Assembly: GCF_036227405.1 (NCBI RefSeq)
Contig: NZ_CP109473.1
Span: 5,394,001 to 5,458,000, forward strand
Source of the DNA: Streptomyces sp. NBC_01460
Lineage (GTDB): Bacteria; Actinomycetota; Actinomycetes; Streptomycetales; Streptomycetaceae
Direction of reading: 5' to 3'
Length of the DNA stretch: 64,000 nt
Position 1 is the first letter of the stretch, and the number at the start of each line of letters is the position of its first letter. Under the pieces are notes generated by a model. The model was not told the origin of the DNA. It made no database searches and saw only the letters and a program-made list of their open reading frames with translations. This document shows positions 1 to 8,889 of the stretch, piece by piece. The translations under genes were made by a program, and so were the position numbers.

Positions 1-1
1 G

Positions 2-226
2 AACGGCCCGGACGTCGAGATCGCCGACATCACCGCCACCCACACCTGCGCGGTGTGCGAGACCGCCTACGAACTGCCGGACATCGCGGACTGCCCGGTG
101 CAGTCCGGCCCGATCTGCTCCCTGTGCTGCTCGCTGGACGCGGAGTGCGGGGACGTCTGCCGTGCGGCACCGGCGGCAGGCCCGGTGATGATGCCGATGC
201 CGACCGTGCGGACCCCGGCCGGCTGA
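2..226 (+). CDS. C-terminal fragment of a Cys-rich protein (5' end outside window)
   Basis: Only the last 74 codons are present, read in frame 2 up to TGA at 224-226. The visible part carries a compact cysteine cluster: a CxxC pair (TCAVCET), a lone Cys in IADCPV, then CSLCCSL, and a C-x3-C near AECGDVC. The tail after that is Pro/Met rich and looks disordered. The Cys spacing suggests a metal-binding or Fe-S C-terminal module. From memory, similar tails occur on some actinobacterial membrane transport proteins, but no membrane segment is visible here, so the function is left open. A strong terminator follows 24 bp downstream, so this is the end of a transcription unit. Confidence 0.75.
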   Translation, partial: NGPDVEIADITATHTCAVCETAYELPDIADCPVQSGPICSLCCSLDAECGDVCRAAPAAGPVMMPMPTVRTPAG

Positions 227-249
227 ACGACCCCGGCCGACTGGACGAG

Positions 250-281
250 AGGGGGCGCACTCGGGAGAGTGCGCCCCCTTT
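250..281 (+). terminator. Rho-independent-like hairpin terminator
   Basis: Perfect 13-bp stem (250-262 with 267-279) closed by a GGGA loop and followed by TTT. It sits just downstream of the Cys-rich gene ending at 226 and well before the next start at 435. Confidence 0.85.
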
Positions 282-434
282 GGTATGGCCGGATGCGTGT
301 CTCTTTGTGTAAACCCGCATCCGTTGAGTGAAGGTCAGGCGTACGCTCGGGCATATGCGTACTGCGGTTTCCTGGGGATCCTTAGAGACGTGCACGCCAG
401 TGGGGAGAGGGGCGAGATGCTGGGGAGGGACGCC

Positions 435-617
435 ATGACGGACAGCGGTGCCGTGCTCGCCTGGCTGGTGATCAGACAGGACGACAACGGCAACAGGTAC
501 CGCGTCGGCCGTTATGCGACGCAGGACGAGGCGCAGAAGATCGCGGACGGCCTCGACCGGCACGGACACAAGCAGCTGTACTGGGTGGAGCGAACGAGCC
601 GGAGCGCGCACCCGTAG
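435..617 (+). CDS. Small SPOR-like protein
   Basis: A 60-residue protein starting at ATG 435 behind a GGGAGGGA ribosome site. The sequence WLVIRQDDNGNRYRVGRYAT followed by DEAQKIADGL has the pattern of a single SPOR-like unit: a beta strand with an R-V-G-x-Y core, then a helix that lists residues to count or skip. Short proteins of this kind are common in Streptomyces and are usually annotated as SPOR domain-containing. No signal peptide or membrane segment is visible, so peptidoglycan binding, the classic SPOR role, is not supported by location. The next gene starts 32 bp downstream on the same strand, so co-transcription is possible. Confidence 0.75.
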   Translation: MTDSGAVLAWLVIRQDDNGNRYRVGRYATQDEAQKIADGLDRHGHKQLYWVERTSRSAHP

Positions 618-649
618 CGGTTGAAGATCCACCGGCTACGCTCCGGCAC

Positions 650-1054
650 ATGAGTGATTCCGTGGTGGTGGCCGGAGCCGTCTGCGACGGCGGGCGGCTC
701 CTGGCCGCCCGCCGCAGCGCCCCGCCGGAACTGGCAGGGCGCTGGGAGCTGCCGGGCGGCAAGCAGGAGCCGGGGGAGAGCGGCGAGCAGGCGCTCGTGC
801 GGGAGCTCCGGGAGGAGCTCGGCGTGGAGACGGAGCCGCTGGAGCGCATCCCGGGGGAGTGGCCGCTGAAACCCGGCTACGTGCTCCAGGTCTGGACGGT
901 CCGGCTGCTGTCCGGCGAGCCCGCGCCCCTGGAGGACCACGACGAGCTGCGCTGGCTCGCCCCGGACGAGACGGGCGACGTCGACTGGCTCGACCAGGAC
1001 CGCCCCGCCGTGGCCGAGGCGGTGCGCCGCCTGCGGGAGACGCCGCGAGGCTGA
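650..1054 (+). CDS. Nudix (MutT-type) hydrolase
   Basis: A 134-residue protein with a complete Nudix box at residues 37-59 (G-x5-E-x7-RE-U-x-EE-x-G-U), including the metal-binding REXXEE glutamates of RELREELG. The N-terminal strand VVVAGAVCDGGRLLAARR and short length are typical of MutT-like 8-oxo-dGTP diphosphatases that clean the nucleotide pool, though other nucleoside diphosphate-X substrates cannot be excluded. The ATG at 650 lies 32 bp after the SPOR-like gene. The only other in-frame choices would truncate the first beta strand. No transmembrane or extra domain is present. Confidence 0.9.
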   Translation: MSDSVVVAGAVCDGGRLLAARRSAPPELAGRWELPGGKQEPGESGEQALVRELREELGVETEPLERIPGEWPLKPGYVLQVWTVRLLSGEPAPLEDHDELRWLAPDETGDVDWLDQDRPAVAEAVRRLRETPRG

Positions 1055-1197
1055 GGAGCCCGCGTCGAGGGCGCGTCGGTGGTGGCGGAGGTGAGGCCGT
1101 GCGCCCCCCAGGCCTGGCCGGGAGGGGCGGCGCATCAGCTTCCCCGTACCGCTTCGGCCGAGGACGTGCACCCGTACGCACCATGCGTCGCGGTGCG

Positions 1198-1219
1198 CGA
1201 TAAGTTGCGACGTTTATCG
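1198..1219. promoter_or_regulatory. Inverted repeat upstream of the RsbW-like gene
   Basis: CGATAA and TTATCG, perfect 6-bp arms, flank a 10-base spacer in an otherwise GC-rich 232-bp gap. It lies about 70-90 bp before the proposed GTG at 1287, so it could be an operator or part of a promoter. No partner regulator can be named. Confidence 0.3.
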
Positions 1220-1286
1220 GGTATGTGCCGGTTAGGCCCTTTTGAACAGGGCGCGCCCTTGCTGCCGGCCCTGGGAAGTGATCGGC

Positions 1287-1715
1287 GTGACCGATACCGA
1301 CGGCGACCGTGCCGAGTGGAGCTTTCCGGCGGTGCCGGGCTCCGTGCGCGGCGCCAGGCACGCGGTCCGTGACGCATTGCACTCCTGGGGGTACGACGCC
1401 GCGGTGGGCGACCTCGCCGTCCTGCTCGTCAGCGAGCTGGTGACCAACTCCCTGCGCTACGCCTCGGGCCCCATCGGTGTCCGGCTGGTGCGGCCGCACC
1501 CCGACGGTGACGCGCCCGGACGGGGGGCCGACGGTCACGGTCTGCTGGTGGAAGTCTCCGATCCGGTTCCGGAACCGCCCACCGAACGCAGTGCCGGACC
1601 CGAGGACGAGGGAGGGCGCGGACTGCAGCTCGTGGCTTGTTCCGCACGCCGCTGGGGAACCCGGCGCGGAAAGAGCGGCAAGACCGTGTGGTTCGAGCTC
1701 GCTCTGCCTGGTTAG
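1287..1715 (+). CDS. RsbW-like ATP-binding regulatory protein (HATPase_c_2)
   Basis: A 142-residue GHKL-type ATPase. The N box is ELVTNSLRYAS, the G1-like stretch is EVSDPVPEP, and the G2 box is DEGGRGLQLV, ending in the conserved KTVWFELALPG. This family (RsbW/SpoIIAB-like) binds ATP and acts as an anti-sigma factor or as a kinase of anti-anti-sigma factors. Streptomyces carries dozens. GTG 1287 is chosen because GGGAAG sits about 8 bases upstream. GTG 1278 overlaps that site, and TTG 1242 would add residues outside the family. Its last 100 residues closely resemble the C-terminal domain of the SpoIIE-type protein 160 bp downstream, suggesting duplication or a shared target. Confidence 0.85.
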   Translation: MTDTDGDRAEWSFPAVPGSVRGARHAVRDALHSWGYDAAVGDLAVLLVSELVTNSLRYASGPIGVRLVRPHPDGDAPGRGADGHGLLVEVSDPVPEPPTERSAGPEDEGGRGLQLVACSARRWGTRRGKSGKTVWFELALPG

Positions 1716-1875
1716 GAGTGGGGAGGGACGCACAGCGATCACCGGAGGTCGGGCAGAACCTGGCTGAAAGGGACTGAGACCGTGCTGTGATCGTGAACGC
1801 CGTGCCGGTGGGGCCCGTAGTGCTGAATACTGCGGGCAGGACCGGTCCGGTGTGTGAGCTGGAGGGGACGGTCGC

Positions 1876-4476
1876 GTGAGCGAGATACCTGGGACAGCGG
1901 GCGACGTCATGTGGCAGAGCAGCCCGCCTGGCTCGATCTATGACTACATCAGGGTCGCCTCATTCTCGATCGGGCCCGACGGGCTGATCGAGCAGTGGAG
2001 CCGGCGGGCCGCCGGTCTCTTCGGCATGGCCTCCGACGAGGTGGTGGGCAGGGACCCGGTCGAGGCGTTCATGCCCGCCGAACTGCGCCCGGACGCCCAC
2101 AGGCGGGTCGGCGAGATACTCGACGGCAAGGAGTGGACGGGCCTCGTCCCGTTCCGGATCCCGGGCGAGAACGCGGTCCGCGGTCTCGCCGAGATCTATG
2201 TCATGCCGAGCGAGACGGGAGCCGGTGAGCGCGCCGCCCTCTGTATCGTCGTGGATGTCAGAGCGCTGCGCCGCATCGAGACGGACCTCGCCGCCTCGCA
2301 GGCGATTTTCGGTCAATCTCCCTTCGGTTTCGTCCTCTTCGGTACCGATTTCGCCGTCGTGCGGGCCAACAAGCGCTTCGCCACCGTCTTCGGGGGCGAG
2401 GCCGACGACCATCGGGGCCGCACCGTGGAGGACTACCTGGCCCGCCCCGAGGCCGAGCGTCTCTCCGCCACCCTCGAGCGGGTGCTGGAGACCGGCGAGG
2501 CGGTCACCGACCTCCAGCTCGTCGGCACCCCGCCCGGCTCCCTGGGCCGGCGTCACTGGTCCATGAACCTCTACCGGGTGCACAGCGGATCCGGGCGCCC
2601 CGTCGGCATCGCCGGACTCGCCACCGACGTCACGCAACGGCACATCGCCGCCCGTGAGGCGGCCAGCGCCCGGCGCAACCTCGCCCTGCTCAACGAGGCC
2701 AGCGCGCGCATCGGCAACTCCCTCGACCTGGAGACCACCGCCCGGGAACTGCTCGACGTCGCCGTGCCCGGCTTCTGCGACCTCGCCTCCGTCGACCTGT
2801 ACCAGGGGCTGCTCACCGGTGAGGAGGCCTCACCCGCCAGCTGGGGCAGGCACCATCAGGAGTCCGGCACCGGCTCGGCGGAGCTGCGCCGGGTGGCCCA
2901 TGCCAGCGCCGTGTCCGACGCCCTGCCCGGTGTCCTCCCCGGTGTCGGCGCCGACGCCGGGGACTCGGGGCAGCCCGCTCTCGGCTCGGTCCACCGCTAC
3001 CCCTTCCACTCCCCCTGCGCCGTCGCCCTGCGCACCGGGCGCGTCGAGGACGTGCCGGGGGACGAGCGCGGGTTCGTCCACTCCACCCTCGCCGTGCCGA
3101 TGGTCGCGCACGACATCGTCGTCGGCCTCGTCCAGTTCTCCCGCACCAAGGGCAGCGAGCCCTTCGGCGAGCGGGACCGCGCCCTGGCCACCGAGCTCGC
3201 GGCCCGCGCCGCGGTCTGCATCGACAACGCCCGCCTCTACCGCCGAGAACACGAGCGGGCGCTGATCCTCCAGCGGAGTCTGCTCCCGCCCGGCGATCCC
3301 GAGGCGGCGGGCCTCGACATCGCCTGCCGCTACCTCCCGGGCAACACGGCCACCGAGGTCGGCGGCGACTGGTTCGACGTGATCGAGCTCCCCGGACACC
3401 GCACGGCCCTGGTCGTCGGCGACGTGATGGGCCGTGGACTGCGGGCCGCCGTCGCCATGGGCGAACTGCGCACCGCCGTACGCACGCTGGCCCTCCTGGA
3501 CCTGGAACCCGCCGAGGTGCTCTCCGCCCTGGACGAGGTGGCGCGCGGTCTCGGCACCCCCGGCGGCGGCGAGCGGAGCGACGGCTTCGGCGCGGGCGGC
3601 GGCGCCCAGTGGCCCTCGCGGGCCGCCCACAAGTCGCGCGAGGCCGACCTCTCCGAGGTCTACCTGGCGACCTGCGTGTACGCGGTGTACGACCCGGTCA
3701 CCCGGCGGTGCACCTTCGCCAACGCCGGGCACCTCCCGCCGGTGGTCGCCGAGCCGGGCGAGCCCGCCCTGCTCCTGGACGTACCGCCGGGCATGCCGCT
3801 CGGCGTCGGCGGCGAACCCTTCGAGGAGGTCGAGGTGGAGCTCAAGGAGGGGTCCCTCCTCGCCCTCTACACCGACGGGCTCGTCGAGTCCCGCGACCAC
3901 CCGCTGGACGAGGGCCTCGACGCGTTCCGGCACGCCCTCGCCGAGCCGTCCCAGCCGCTCGAGGACGTCTGCGACCACGTGCTGACGACACTCGACACCC
4001 GGCACGGCGAGGACGACATCGCCCTGCTGATGGCCCGTATCCAGGGCCTGGCACCGGACGCCGTGGGGGACTGGCGGCTCTCCCGTGAGCTGCGTTCCGT
4101 CGCCCGCGCACGGGAGCTGGCCCGCGACCAGCTCACCGCCTGGGGCCTGGACGACCTGGTGGACACCACCGAGCTGCTCGTCAGTGAACTCGTCACCAAC
4201 GCCCTGCGCTACGGCGAGGGCGAGATACGCCTCAGGCTGCTCCGTGACCGCACGCTCGTCTGCGAGGTCTGGGACGCGGGCCTCGTCCAGCCGCGGCGCC
4301 GGCGCGCACGCGACACGGACGAGGGCGGGCGTGGACTGCAACTGGTCGGGCTGCTCAGCGCGGCCTGGGGCTCGCGCCGCACCCCGCGCGGCAAGACGGT
4401 CTGGTTCGAGCTGGCGCTGCCCGACGGAGAGCCCGCCGCGGAACTCTCCGTGGAGCAGTTGCTGAGCATGTACTGA
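1876..4476 (+). CDS. PAS-PAS-GAF-SpoIIE phosphatase with C-terminal RsbW-like ATPase
   Basis: An 866-residue soluble multidomain regulator starting at GTG 1876. Order: PAS-like about 20-130, second PAS about 137-255, GAF about 265-450, PP2C-type SpoIIE/RsbU phosphatase about 460-715, then a GHKL ATPase about 735-855. Phosphatase metal ligands are visible in VGGDWFD (about 495), VVGDVMGRG (about 513), LYTDGLVESRD (about 660) and EDDIALL (about 712). The ATPase has its N box (ELVTNALRYG) and G2 box (DEGGRGLQLVG). Such proteins dephosphorylate anti-anti-sigma factors and may bind or phosphorylate them too, so sensing and both opposing activities may sit in one chain. No membrane segment is seen. 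The ligands of the PAS and GAF domains are unknown. Confidence 0.93.
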   Translation: MSEIPGTAGDVMWQSSPPGSIYDYIRVASFSIGPDGLIEQWSRRAAGLFGMASDEVVGRDPVEAFMPAELRPDAHRRVGEILDGKEWTGLVPFRIPGENAVRGLAEIYVMPSETGAGERAALCIVVDVRALRRIETDLAASQAIFGQSPFGFVLFGTDFAVVRANKRFATVFGGEADDHRGRTVEDYLARPEAERLSATLERVLETGEAVTDLQLVGTPPGSLGRRHWSMNLYRVHSGSGRPVGIAGLATDVTQRHIAAREAASARRNLALLNEASARIGNSLDLETTARELLDVAVPGFCDLASVDLYQGLLTGEEASPASWGRHHQESGTGSAELRRVAHASAVSDALPGVLPGVGADAGDSGQPALGSVHRYPFHSPCAVALRTGRVEDVPGDERGFVHSTLAVPMVAHDIVVGLVQFSRTKGSEPFGERDRALATELAARAAVCIDNARLYRREHERALILQRSLLPPGDPEAAGLDIACRYLPGNTATEVGGDWFDVIELPGHRTALVVGDVMGRGLRAAVAMGELRTAVRTLALLDLEPAEVLSALDEVARGLGTPGGGERSDGFGAGGGAQWPSRAAHKSREADLSEVYLATCVYAVYDPVTRRCTFANAGHLPPVVAEPGEPALLLDVPPGMPLGVGGEPFEEVEVELKEGSLLALYTDGLVESRDHPLDEGLDAFRHALAEPSQPLEDVCDHVLTTLDTRHGEDDIALLMARIQGLAPDAVGDWRLSRELRSVARARELARDQLTAWGLDDLVDTTELLVSELVTNALRYGEGEIRLRLLRDRTLVCEVWDAGLVQPRRRRARDTDEGGRGLQLVGLLSAAWGSRRTPRGKTVWFELALPDGEPAAELSVEQLLSMY

Positions 4477-4522
4477 CCGGGCGTGCGCGGACGTCCCGGC
4501 CGCCCTCCGGAGCGGGCTCCGC

Positions 4523-5236
4523 TCACGAGGCGGACTTGAGGGCGGCGAGCCGGGCCTCGATCTCCGCGCTGTCTCCGAGGCTGTCCAGCTGCTCGAACTG
4601 GGCGTCCAGGGACGACGCGGCGAGTTCCTGCTTGCCCACCGCCCTCGCCTCCTCGCGCCGCACCTTGTCCTCGAAGCGGCCGAGCTCGCTCGTCGGGTCC
4701 ATGACGTCGATGCTCTTGACCGCGTCCATCATCCGGTTCTGCGCCCGGGCGGACGCGGCGCGCGCGACCAGTTCGTCCCGCTTGGACTTCAGCTGCGTGA
4801 GCTTCTCCTTCATCTGGTCCAGGCCCGACTTCAGCTTGTCCACCACCACGGTCTGCGACGCGATCGTCGGCTCGGCCGTCTTCGCCTCCTGCTCCGACCG
4901 GAGCTGCCGTCCCAGGGCCACCTTCGCGAGGTTGTCGAACGTGTCGGCCTCCGCGCCCGCCGCGGCGGCCCGCAGCTCGTCGGCCTTCCTGCTGGCGGCC
5001 AGTGCCTTCCGGCCCCACTCCCTGGCCGCGTCGACGTCCTCCCGGTGGTCCTCCTCCATCAGCCGCAGGTTGCCGATGGTGGCGGCCACCGCCTGCTCGG
5101 CCTCCGCGATGTTGTCCGTGTAGTCGCGGATCAGCTGGTCCAGCATCTTCTGCGGGTCCTCCGCCTGGTCGATCAGGGCGTTGATGTTGGCCCGCGCCAG
5201 CTGGGTGACGCGGCCGAGGACGGTCTGCTTGCTCAT
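4523..5236 (-). CDS. pspA: PspA/IM30 family membrane-stress protein
   Basis: A 237-residue, almost wholly helical protein with the family opening (QTVLGRVTQLARANINALIDQAEDPQKML) and long coiled-coil heptads through about residue 210. PspA/Vipp1 proteins form ESCRT-III-like rods on the inner leaflet and stabilise damaged membranes. The start at 5236 follows an AAGGAGAGG site. It is convergent with the SpoIIE-type gene (46 bp between stops). The TPM-domain gene ends 63 bp upstream on the same strand, and the two are probably co-transcribed. The extended C-terminal tail of some PspA proteins is short here. Confidence 0.92.
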   Translation of the reverse strand: MSKQTVLGRVTQLARANINALIDQAEDPQKMLDQLIRDYTDNIAEAEQAVAATIGNLRLMEEDHREDVDAAREWGRKALAASRKADELRAAAAGAEADTFDNLAKVALGRQLRSEQEAKTAEPTIASQTVVVDKLKSGLDQMKEKLTQLKSKRDELVARAASARAQNRMMDAVKSIDVMDPTSELGRFEDKVRREEARAVGKQELAASSLDAQFEQLDSLGDSAEIEARLAALKSAS

Positions 5237-5299
5237 GACACCTCTCCTTGTGCGGGATCTCGTCGTACGTGAGCCGGTGACGCCGGCGGACGCGCGCCC

Positions 5300-7423
5300 T
5301 CAGAAGCGGCCCCCGCCGCCCCGCCGGCCGCGGGTCCCCCCGCCGCCGAAGCTGCCCGGTCCCCCTCCGAACCCGCCCCCGGAACCGCCGAATCCGCCGC
5401 CGAAGCCTCCTCGCGTGCCACCGCCGCGCCCCCCGCCCAGCAGCCCGCCGAGGATGATCCCGCCCAGCACGGCGCCGCCCGCCCCGCCCCCGCCGCGCGG
5501 GCCGCCGAAGCCGCTCCGGTCGCGGTAGTCGCGTACGTCCTGCTCGGCGAGGCTCCGCGCCTGCGCCGCCAGCGCGTCCGCCTGCTGCGCCTCGGCCAGG
5601 GCGGCCTGGGGGTCGCCGGCCTCCGACAGCTGCCCGGCTCTCTCCCAGCGCCGCTGGGCCTCCGCGAGCCGGGTGCGCGCCTGGCTGCCGACCGCTCCCC
5701 GGTTGGTGGTGATGTGGTCGGCGGCCGCGCCGATCGCCGCCCGGGCGGTGAGCATGGCCCGGTCGAGGAGCGAACGGGCCCGCTGATCGCCGTGCTCCTG
5801 CTCGCGTGCCCCGGTGAGCGCCTCGTCCAGGGTCGCGTCCACCTCCTCCACCCTGCGCAGCGCGTCGACGGGGTCGTACGGTCCGGAGGCCGTCTCGCCC
5901 CTCACGTCCGCGACCACCGCCTCGGCGCGGGCGACCCTGCCCCGCAGGTCCGCGGTCGGCACACCCTCCGGGGTGCCGTCGAGCAGCCCCCTGGCGTCGG
6001 CCAGGTCCGTCTCCGTCTCGGTGAGCGCGCCCGGCAGCTTCCCCGCCGCCTCGGCCAGCTCACCGGCCCGCCGGTCGACGCCGTCCACCAGGGTGGAGAC
6101 CTGCTTGATGGCTCCCTCGGCGGCACGGACGTACACCGCGGCCTCGGAGTTGTTCCCGCTGTCCACGGCCTGGCGGGCCTGGTTGAGGGTGGAGGTGGTG
6201 AAGACCAGCCGGTCCTTGGCCTGTTCGATGTCCCCGGCAGCCGGAGCGGTGGCCGACTCCGCGTACCGTTCGCGCATCGTGGCGAGGGCCGTCTCCGTGG
6301 CGGAGACACGGGCGATCAGCTCGCGGAAGGTAGTCTCGGCGGTGCTCACGGCCCGGGGCGCCGTCTGTTCGAGTGCCCGCAGCCGGTCGAAGTCCTCCGA
6401 CACGGCGTCCAGACGCCCGTTGGCGTCCGCGCAGCGGCTGACGATCTCGTCGAGCATGCGGCGCCGTTCCGTGTCGTCCTCGGGGAAGGCGTCGTCCAGC
6501 TGCTGCCGCACCCGGAACGCGGCCGTCAGCTCGCTCTTGGCGTGCGCGACGGCCTCGGCGAACGGGGCGGCGGCCTCCTCGCCGAACTGGGCCGTCGCGA
6601 AGCCGAGCTCCTCCTCGCTGGTGCGCACGGAGTCGTCCGTGTCGACCAGGTCCTCCCTCGCCCGCGCGTCGAGCTCCGGCAGCGGGACCGCGGGCTCGGC
6701 CGCCGCTCCGCCCCCACGGCCCCAGCCGCCGGCCGCCGGGGTCGTCCGGGTCGCCGTACGCCGTCTGCGGCGGGTGAAGGCGAGGAACGCGACCGCGCCC
6801 GCGACGGCGACCACGGCCAGCGGCACGATCAGATTCACCGACGCGCCGCCGTCGGTGCCTCCGGGGTCCGCCGCGCCCGGGGTGACGGCGGGGGCCGGCA
6901 CGGGATCGCCGGCGAGGACCGCCGCGTAGCCGTCGGCGGCACCGATCGCGGCCCCGGCCCAGTCGTTCTGCCGGAGAGCCGGTTCGACGGCCGTCCTCGC
7001 CACGTCCCGGAGCTGGGCGTCGGTGAGCCGCGACCCCTGGTCGACGGAGTAGGCGTACTGCCGGTCGTGCGTGGCCACCGCCAGCAGCACGTCCTCCTGG
7101 CCGAGGCCGTTGCGGTTCGCGGTCTCGTCGGTCCAGGTCTGGGCGTCGCGGCCGGAGAAGTCACGGACGTACGCCACGAACAGCTGCACCTGCCGCTCTT
7201 CGAACAGGCGGTCGAGGGCGGCTTCCACCTGTGGCTCGCGGTCGCCGAGCGCCCGCACCTTGTCGGTGATCTGCCCGTCACGGGAGAGGGCGACCGGGTC
7301 CTCGGCCCGGGCGTCCCGGCCGCCCGGCAGGGAGATCCAGAGCACCGCCGTCAGGGCGGCGACGAGGATCCTGCCGGGTATCGAAGGCCGGGACATCCCG
7401 GTACGGCTCGCTGGCGGCGTCAC
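5300..7423 (-). CDS. TPM-domain membrane protein with coiled coil and Gly-rich tail
   Basis: A 707-residue protein. It has a signal peptide or N-terminal membrane segment (about 16-40, ending ARA), an extracytoplasmic TPM domain (about 55-170), a transmembrane helix (about 200-220, VPLAVVAVAGAVAFLAF), a long charged helical region (about 250-640), and a Gly/Phe/Arg-rich tail built on GGFGG-like units. TPM domains occur in YgcG-like and thylakoid TLP18.3 proteins and are thought to act in protein turnover or membrane repair, with weak phosphatase activity in some. The gene sits directly upstream of pspA, a pairing that supports a membrane-stress role. The Gly-rich end resembles the low-complexity C-termini of other TPM proteins. 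Confidence 0.87.
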   Translation of the reverse strand: MTPPASRTGMSRPSIPGRILVAALTAVLWISLPGGRDARAEDPVALSRDGQITDKVRALGDREPQVEAALDRLFEERQVQLFVAYVRDFSGRDAQTWTDETANRNGLGQEDVLLAVATHDRQYAYSVDQGSRLTDAQLRDVARTAVEPALRQNDWAGAAIGAADGYAAVLAGDPVPAPAVTPGAADPGGTDGGASVNLIVPLAVVAVAGAVAFLAFTRRRRRTATRTTPAAGGWGRGGGAAAEPAVPLPELDARAREDLVDTDDSVRTSEEELGFATAQFGEEAAAPFAEAVAHAKSELTAAFRVRQQLDDAFPEDDTERRRMLDEIVSRCADANGRLDAVSEDFDRLRALEQTAPRAVSTAETTFRELIARVSATETALATMRERYAESATAPAAGDIEQAKDRLVFTTSTLNQARQAVDSGNNSEAAVYVRAAEGAIKQVSTLVDGVDRRAGELAEAAGKLPGALTETETDLADARGLLDGTPEGVPTADLRGRVARAEAVVADVRGETASGPYDPVDALRRVEEVDATLDEALTGAREQEHGDQRARSLLDRAMLTARAAIGAAADHITTNRGAVGSQARTRLAEAQRRWERAGQLSEAGDPQAALAEAQQADALAAQARSLAEQDVRDYRDRSGFGGPRGGGGAGGAVLGGIILGGLLGGGRGGGTRGGFGGGFGGSGGGFGGGPGSFGGGGTRGRRGGGGRF

Positions 7424-7524
7424 ATCTGGGAGGCTATGTCCGCCTTCGTCCGCCCGCGACCCGGCCGGTGGAGGGGCGGCGGGGGGCGCGGCGCCGCGGA
7501 AGTGCGGAGGGTGGTGCGGGGGCG

Positions 7525-7570
7525 CGGTGCGGGAGCCGCCGCCGGTCAGGGGACGGCGGCTCCCGTACCG
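7525..7570 (-). terminator. Terminator of the sugar operon
   Basis: A 17-bp stem (7525-7541 with 7554-7570, one G-U type pair) with a 12-base loop. It lies just past the end of the beta-glycosidase gene (7609, minus strand) and before the TPM gene start region. No clear T run is seen. Confidence 0.65.
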
Positions 7571-7608
7571 CAGGGAGCCGTCAGGCGATCCCTGTCAGGG
7601 GGCCGGTC

Positions 7609-8811
7609 TCAGCCGGCGGTGCGGGGCAGTTCGCGGGTGCGGCCGAGGGAGCCCAGCCACTCGGCCGAGGGGCGCGCGGTCCGCTCGAAGGTCTCCCAGT
7701 CGATGCCGATCAGGCCGAACGTCGGCCGGAACGAGCCCCACTCGTAGTTGTCGAGGGCGCTCCACGCCAGGTAGCCCTGGACGTTCAGCCCGTCCTCGAT
7801 CGCGGAGGCGACCTCGTTCAGCGCGCCCGTGTAGTAGGCGACGCGGCGGGTGTCGTCGGAGGTGGCGATGCCGTTCTCCGTGACGATCAGCGGCATGCCG
7901 GTGCCGATGACCTCGGCGGTGTGGCGCAGGGCGTGCCCGACGGCGGCGGGGTAGTACTCCCACTGCGTCAGCGTCCGCTCGACGTCGTCGGACGCGGGGA
8001 CCGGGCCGTCGGCGCCGATCTCCGTGCGGGTGTAGGACTGGACGCCGATCCAGTCGTCGCCCCGGGCGGCCTCGATGAAGACGTCCTCGCGCGGCCACCG
8101 GTAGGCGGCGGTGACCTCCTCGGCTCCCGGGCGGGCCTGGTAGACCTGGTTGGCGATGGTCCAGCCGACCTGGATCCCGGCGTCGATCGCCCGGACCTCC
8201 TTCACCGCCGCGTGGTGCGCGGCGATGACCGCCTCGGTGGTCTCGTCGTCCGGGGTGGGCAGCCCGGCGGGCGGGAAGCCGATGTCGCCGCGCTTCGCCT
8301 GGCCGGCCATGACGGCGATCATGTTCGGCTCGTTGATCGTGCAGACATGGCTGACGCCCTCGGAGATCACCGGCGCGCAGGCCGCCACGTACCGGGCGAA
8401 CAGCTCGGTGGCGCCGTCCGCGGTCCAGCCGCCGCGCGCCTCGAACCACTGCGGCACCGTGAAGTGGTGCAGCGTGACCATCGGGCGCAGCCCGCGGGCG
8501 ATCGCACCCTCGACCATGCGGCGGTAGTGCGCAAGCTCGGCACGGGAGAACCGGCCCTCGGCGGGCTCGATACGCGCCCACTCGATCGAGAAGCGGTAGT
8601 CGGTGAAGCCGAGGGAGGCCAGCAGGTCCATGTCCTCGGACCACCGGTGGTAGCTGTCGCAGGCGTCCAGGCTGGGTTCCTGGATGTGGGTGCCGGCGGA
8701 GTGCTCCTTGACCCACCAGTCGCTGTTGGTGTTGTTGCCCTCGATCTGGTGGGCGGCCGTGGAGGCCCCCCACAGGAAGCCTTCGGGGAACGGGACAGGG
8801 GCGTGCGTCAT
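7609..8811 (-). CDS. GH1 beta-glucosidase
   Basis: A 400-residue cytoplasmic glycoside hydrolase family 1 enzyme. The N-terminal signature FPEGFLWGASTAAHQIEG is present. The acid/base Glu is E161 in TINEPN and the nucleophile is E312 in IVTENG. The Trp-rich end of the barrel is recognisable (YLAWSALDNYEWGSFRPTFGL). It is somewhat shorter than the usual 440-480 residues, mostly in the loops between strands. No signal peptide is present, so it should cleave imported di- or oligosaccharides. It is the last gene of a binding protein, permease, permease, hydrolase operon, the layout of cellobiose-type (Ceb/BglC) systems. The actual sugar cannot be read from sequence. Confidence 0.93.
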   Translation of the reverse strand: MTHAPVPFPEGFLWGASTAAHQIEGNNTNSDWWVKEHSAGTHIQEPSLDACDSYHRWSEDMDLLASLGFTDYRFSIEWARIEPAEGRFSRAELAHYRRMVEGAIARGLRPMVTLHHFTVPQWFEARGGWTADGATELFARYVAACAPVISEGVSHVCTINEPNMIAVMAGQAKRGDIGFPPAGLPTPDDETTEAVIAAHHAAVKEVRAIDAGIQVGWTIANQVYQARPGAEEVTAAYRWPREDVFIEAARGDDWIGVQSYTRTEIGADGPVPASDDVERTLTQWEYYPAAVGHALRHTAEVIGTGMPLIVTENGIATSDDTRRVAYYTGALNEVASAIEDGLNVQGYLAWSALDNYEWGSFRPTFGLIGIDWETFERTARPSAEWLGSLGRTRELPRTAG

Positions 8812-8889
8812 CGCGGAGTGTCTTTCTGTGCGTGGAGGGGCGCGGCCGCGGCGCGGGGTGCGGCCTCGTGTGCGTACCGGGCGGGCGGG

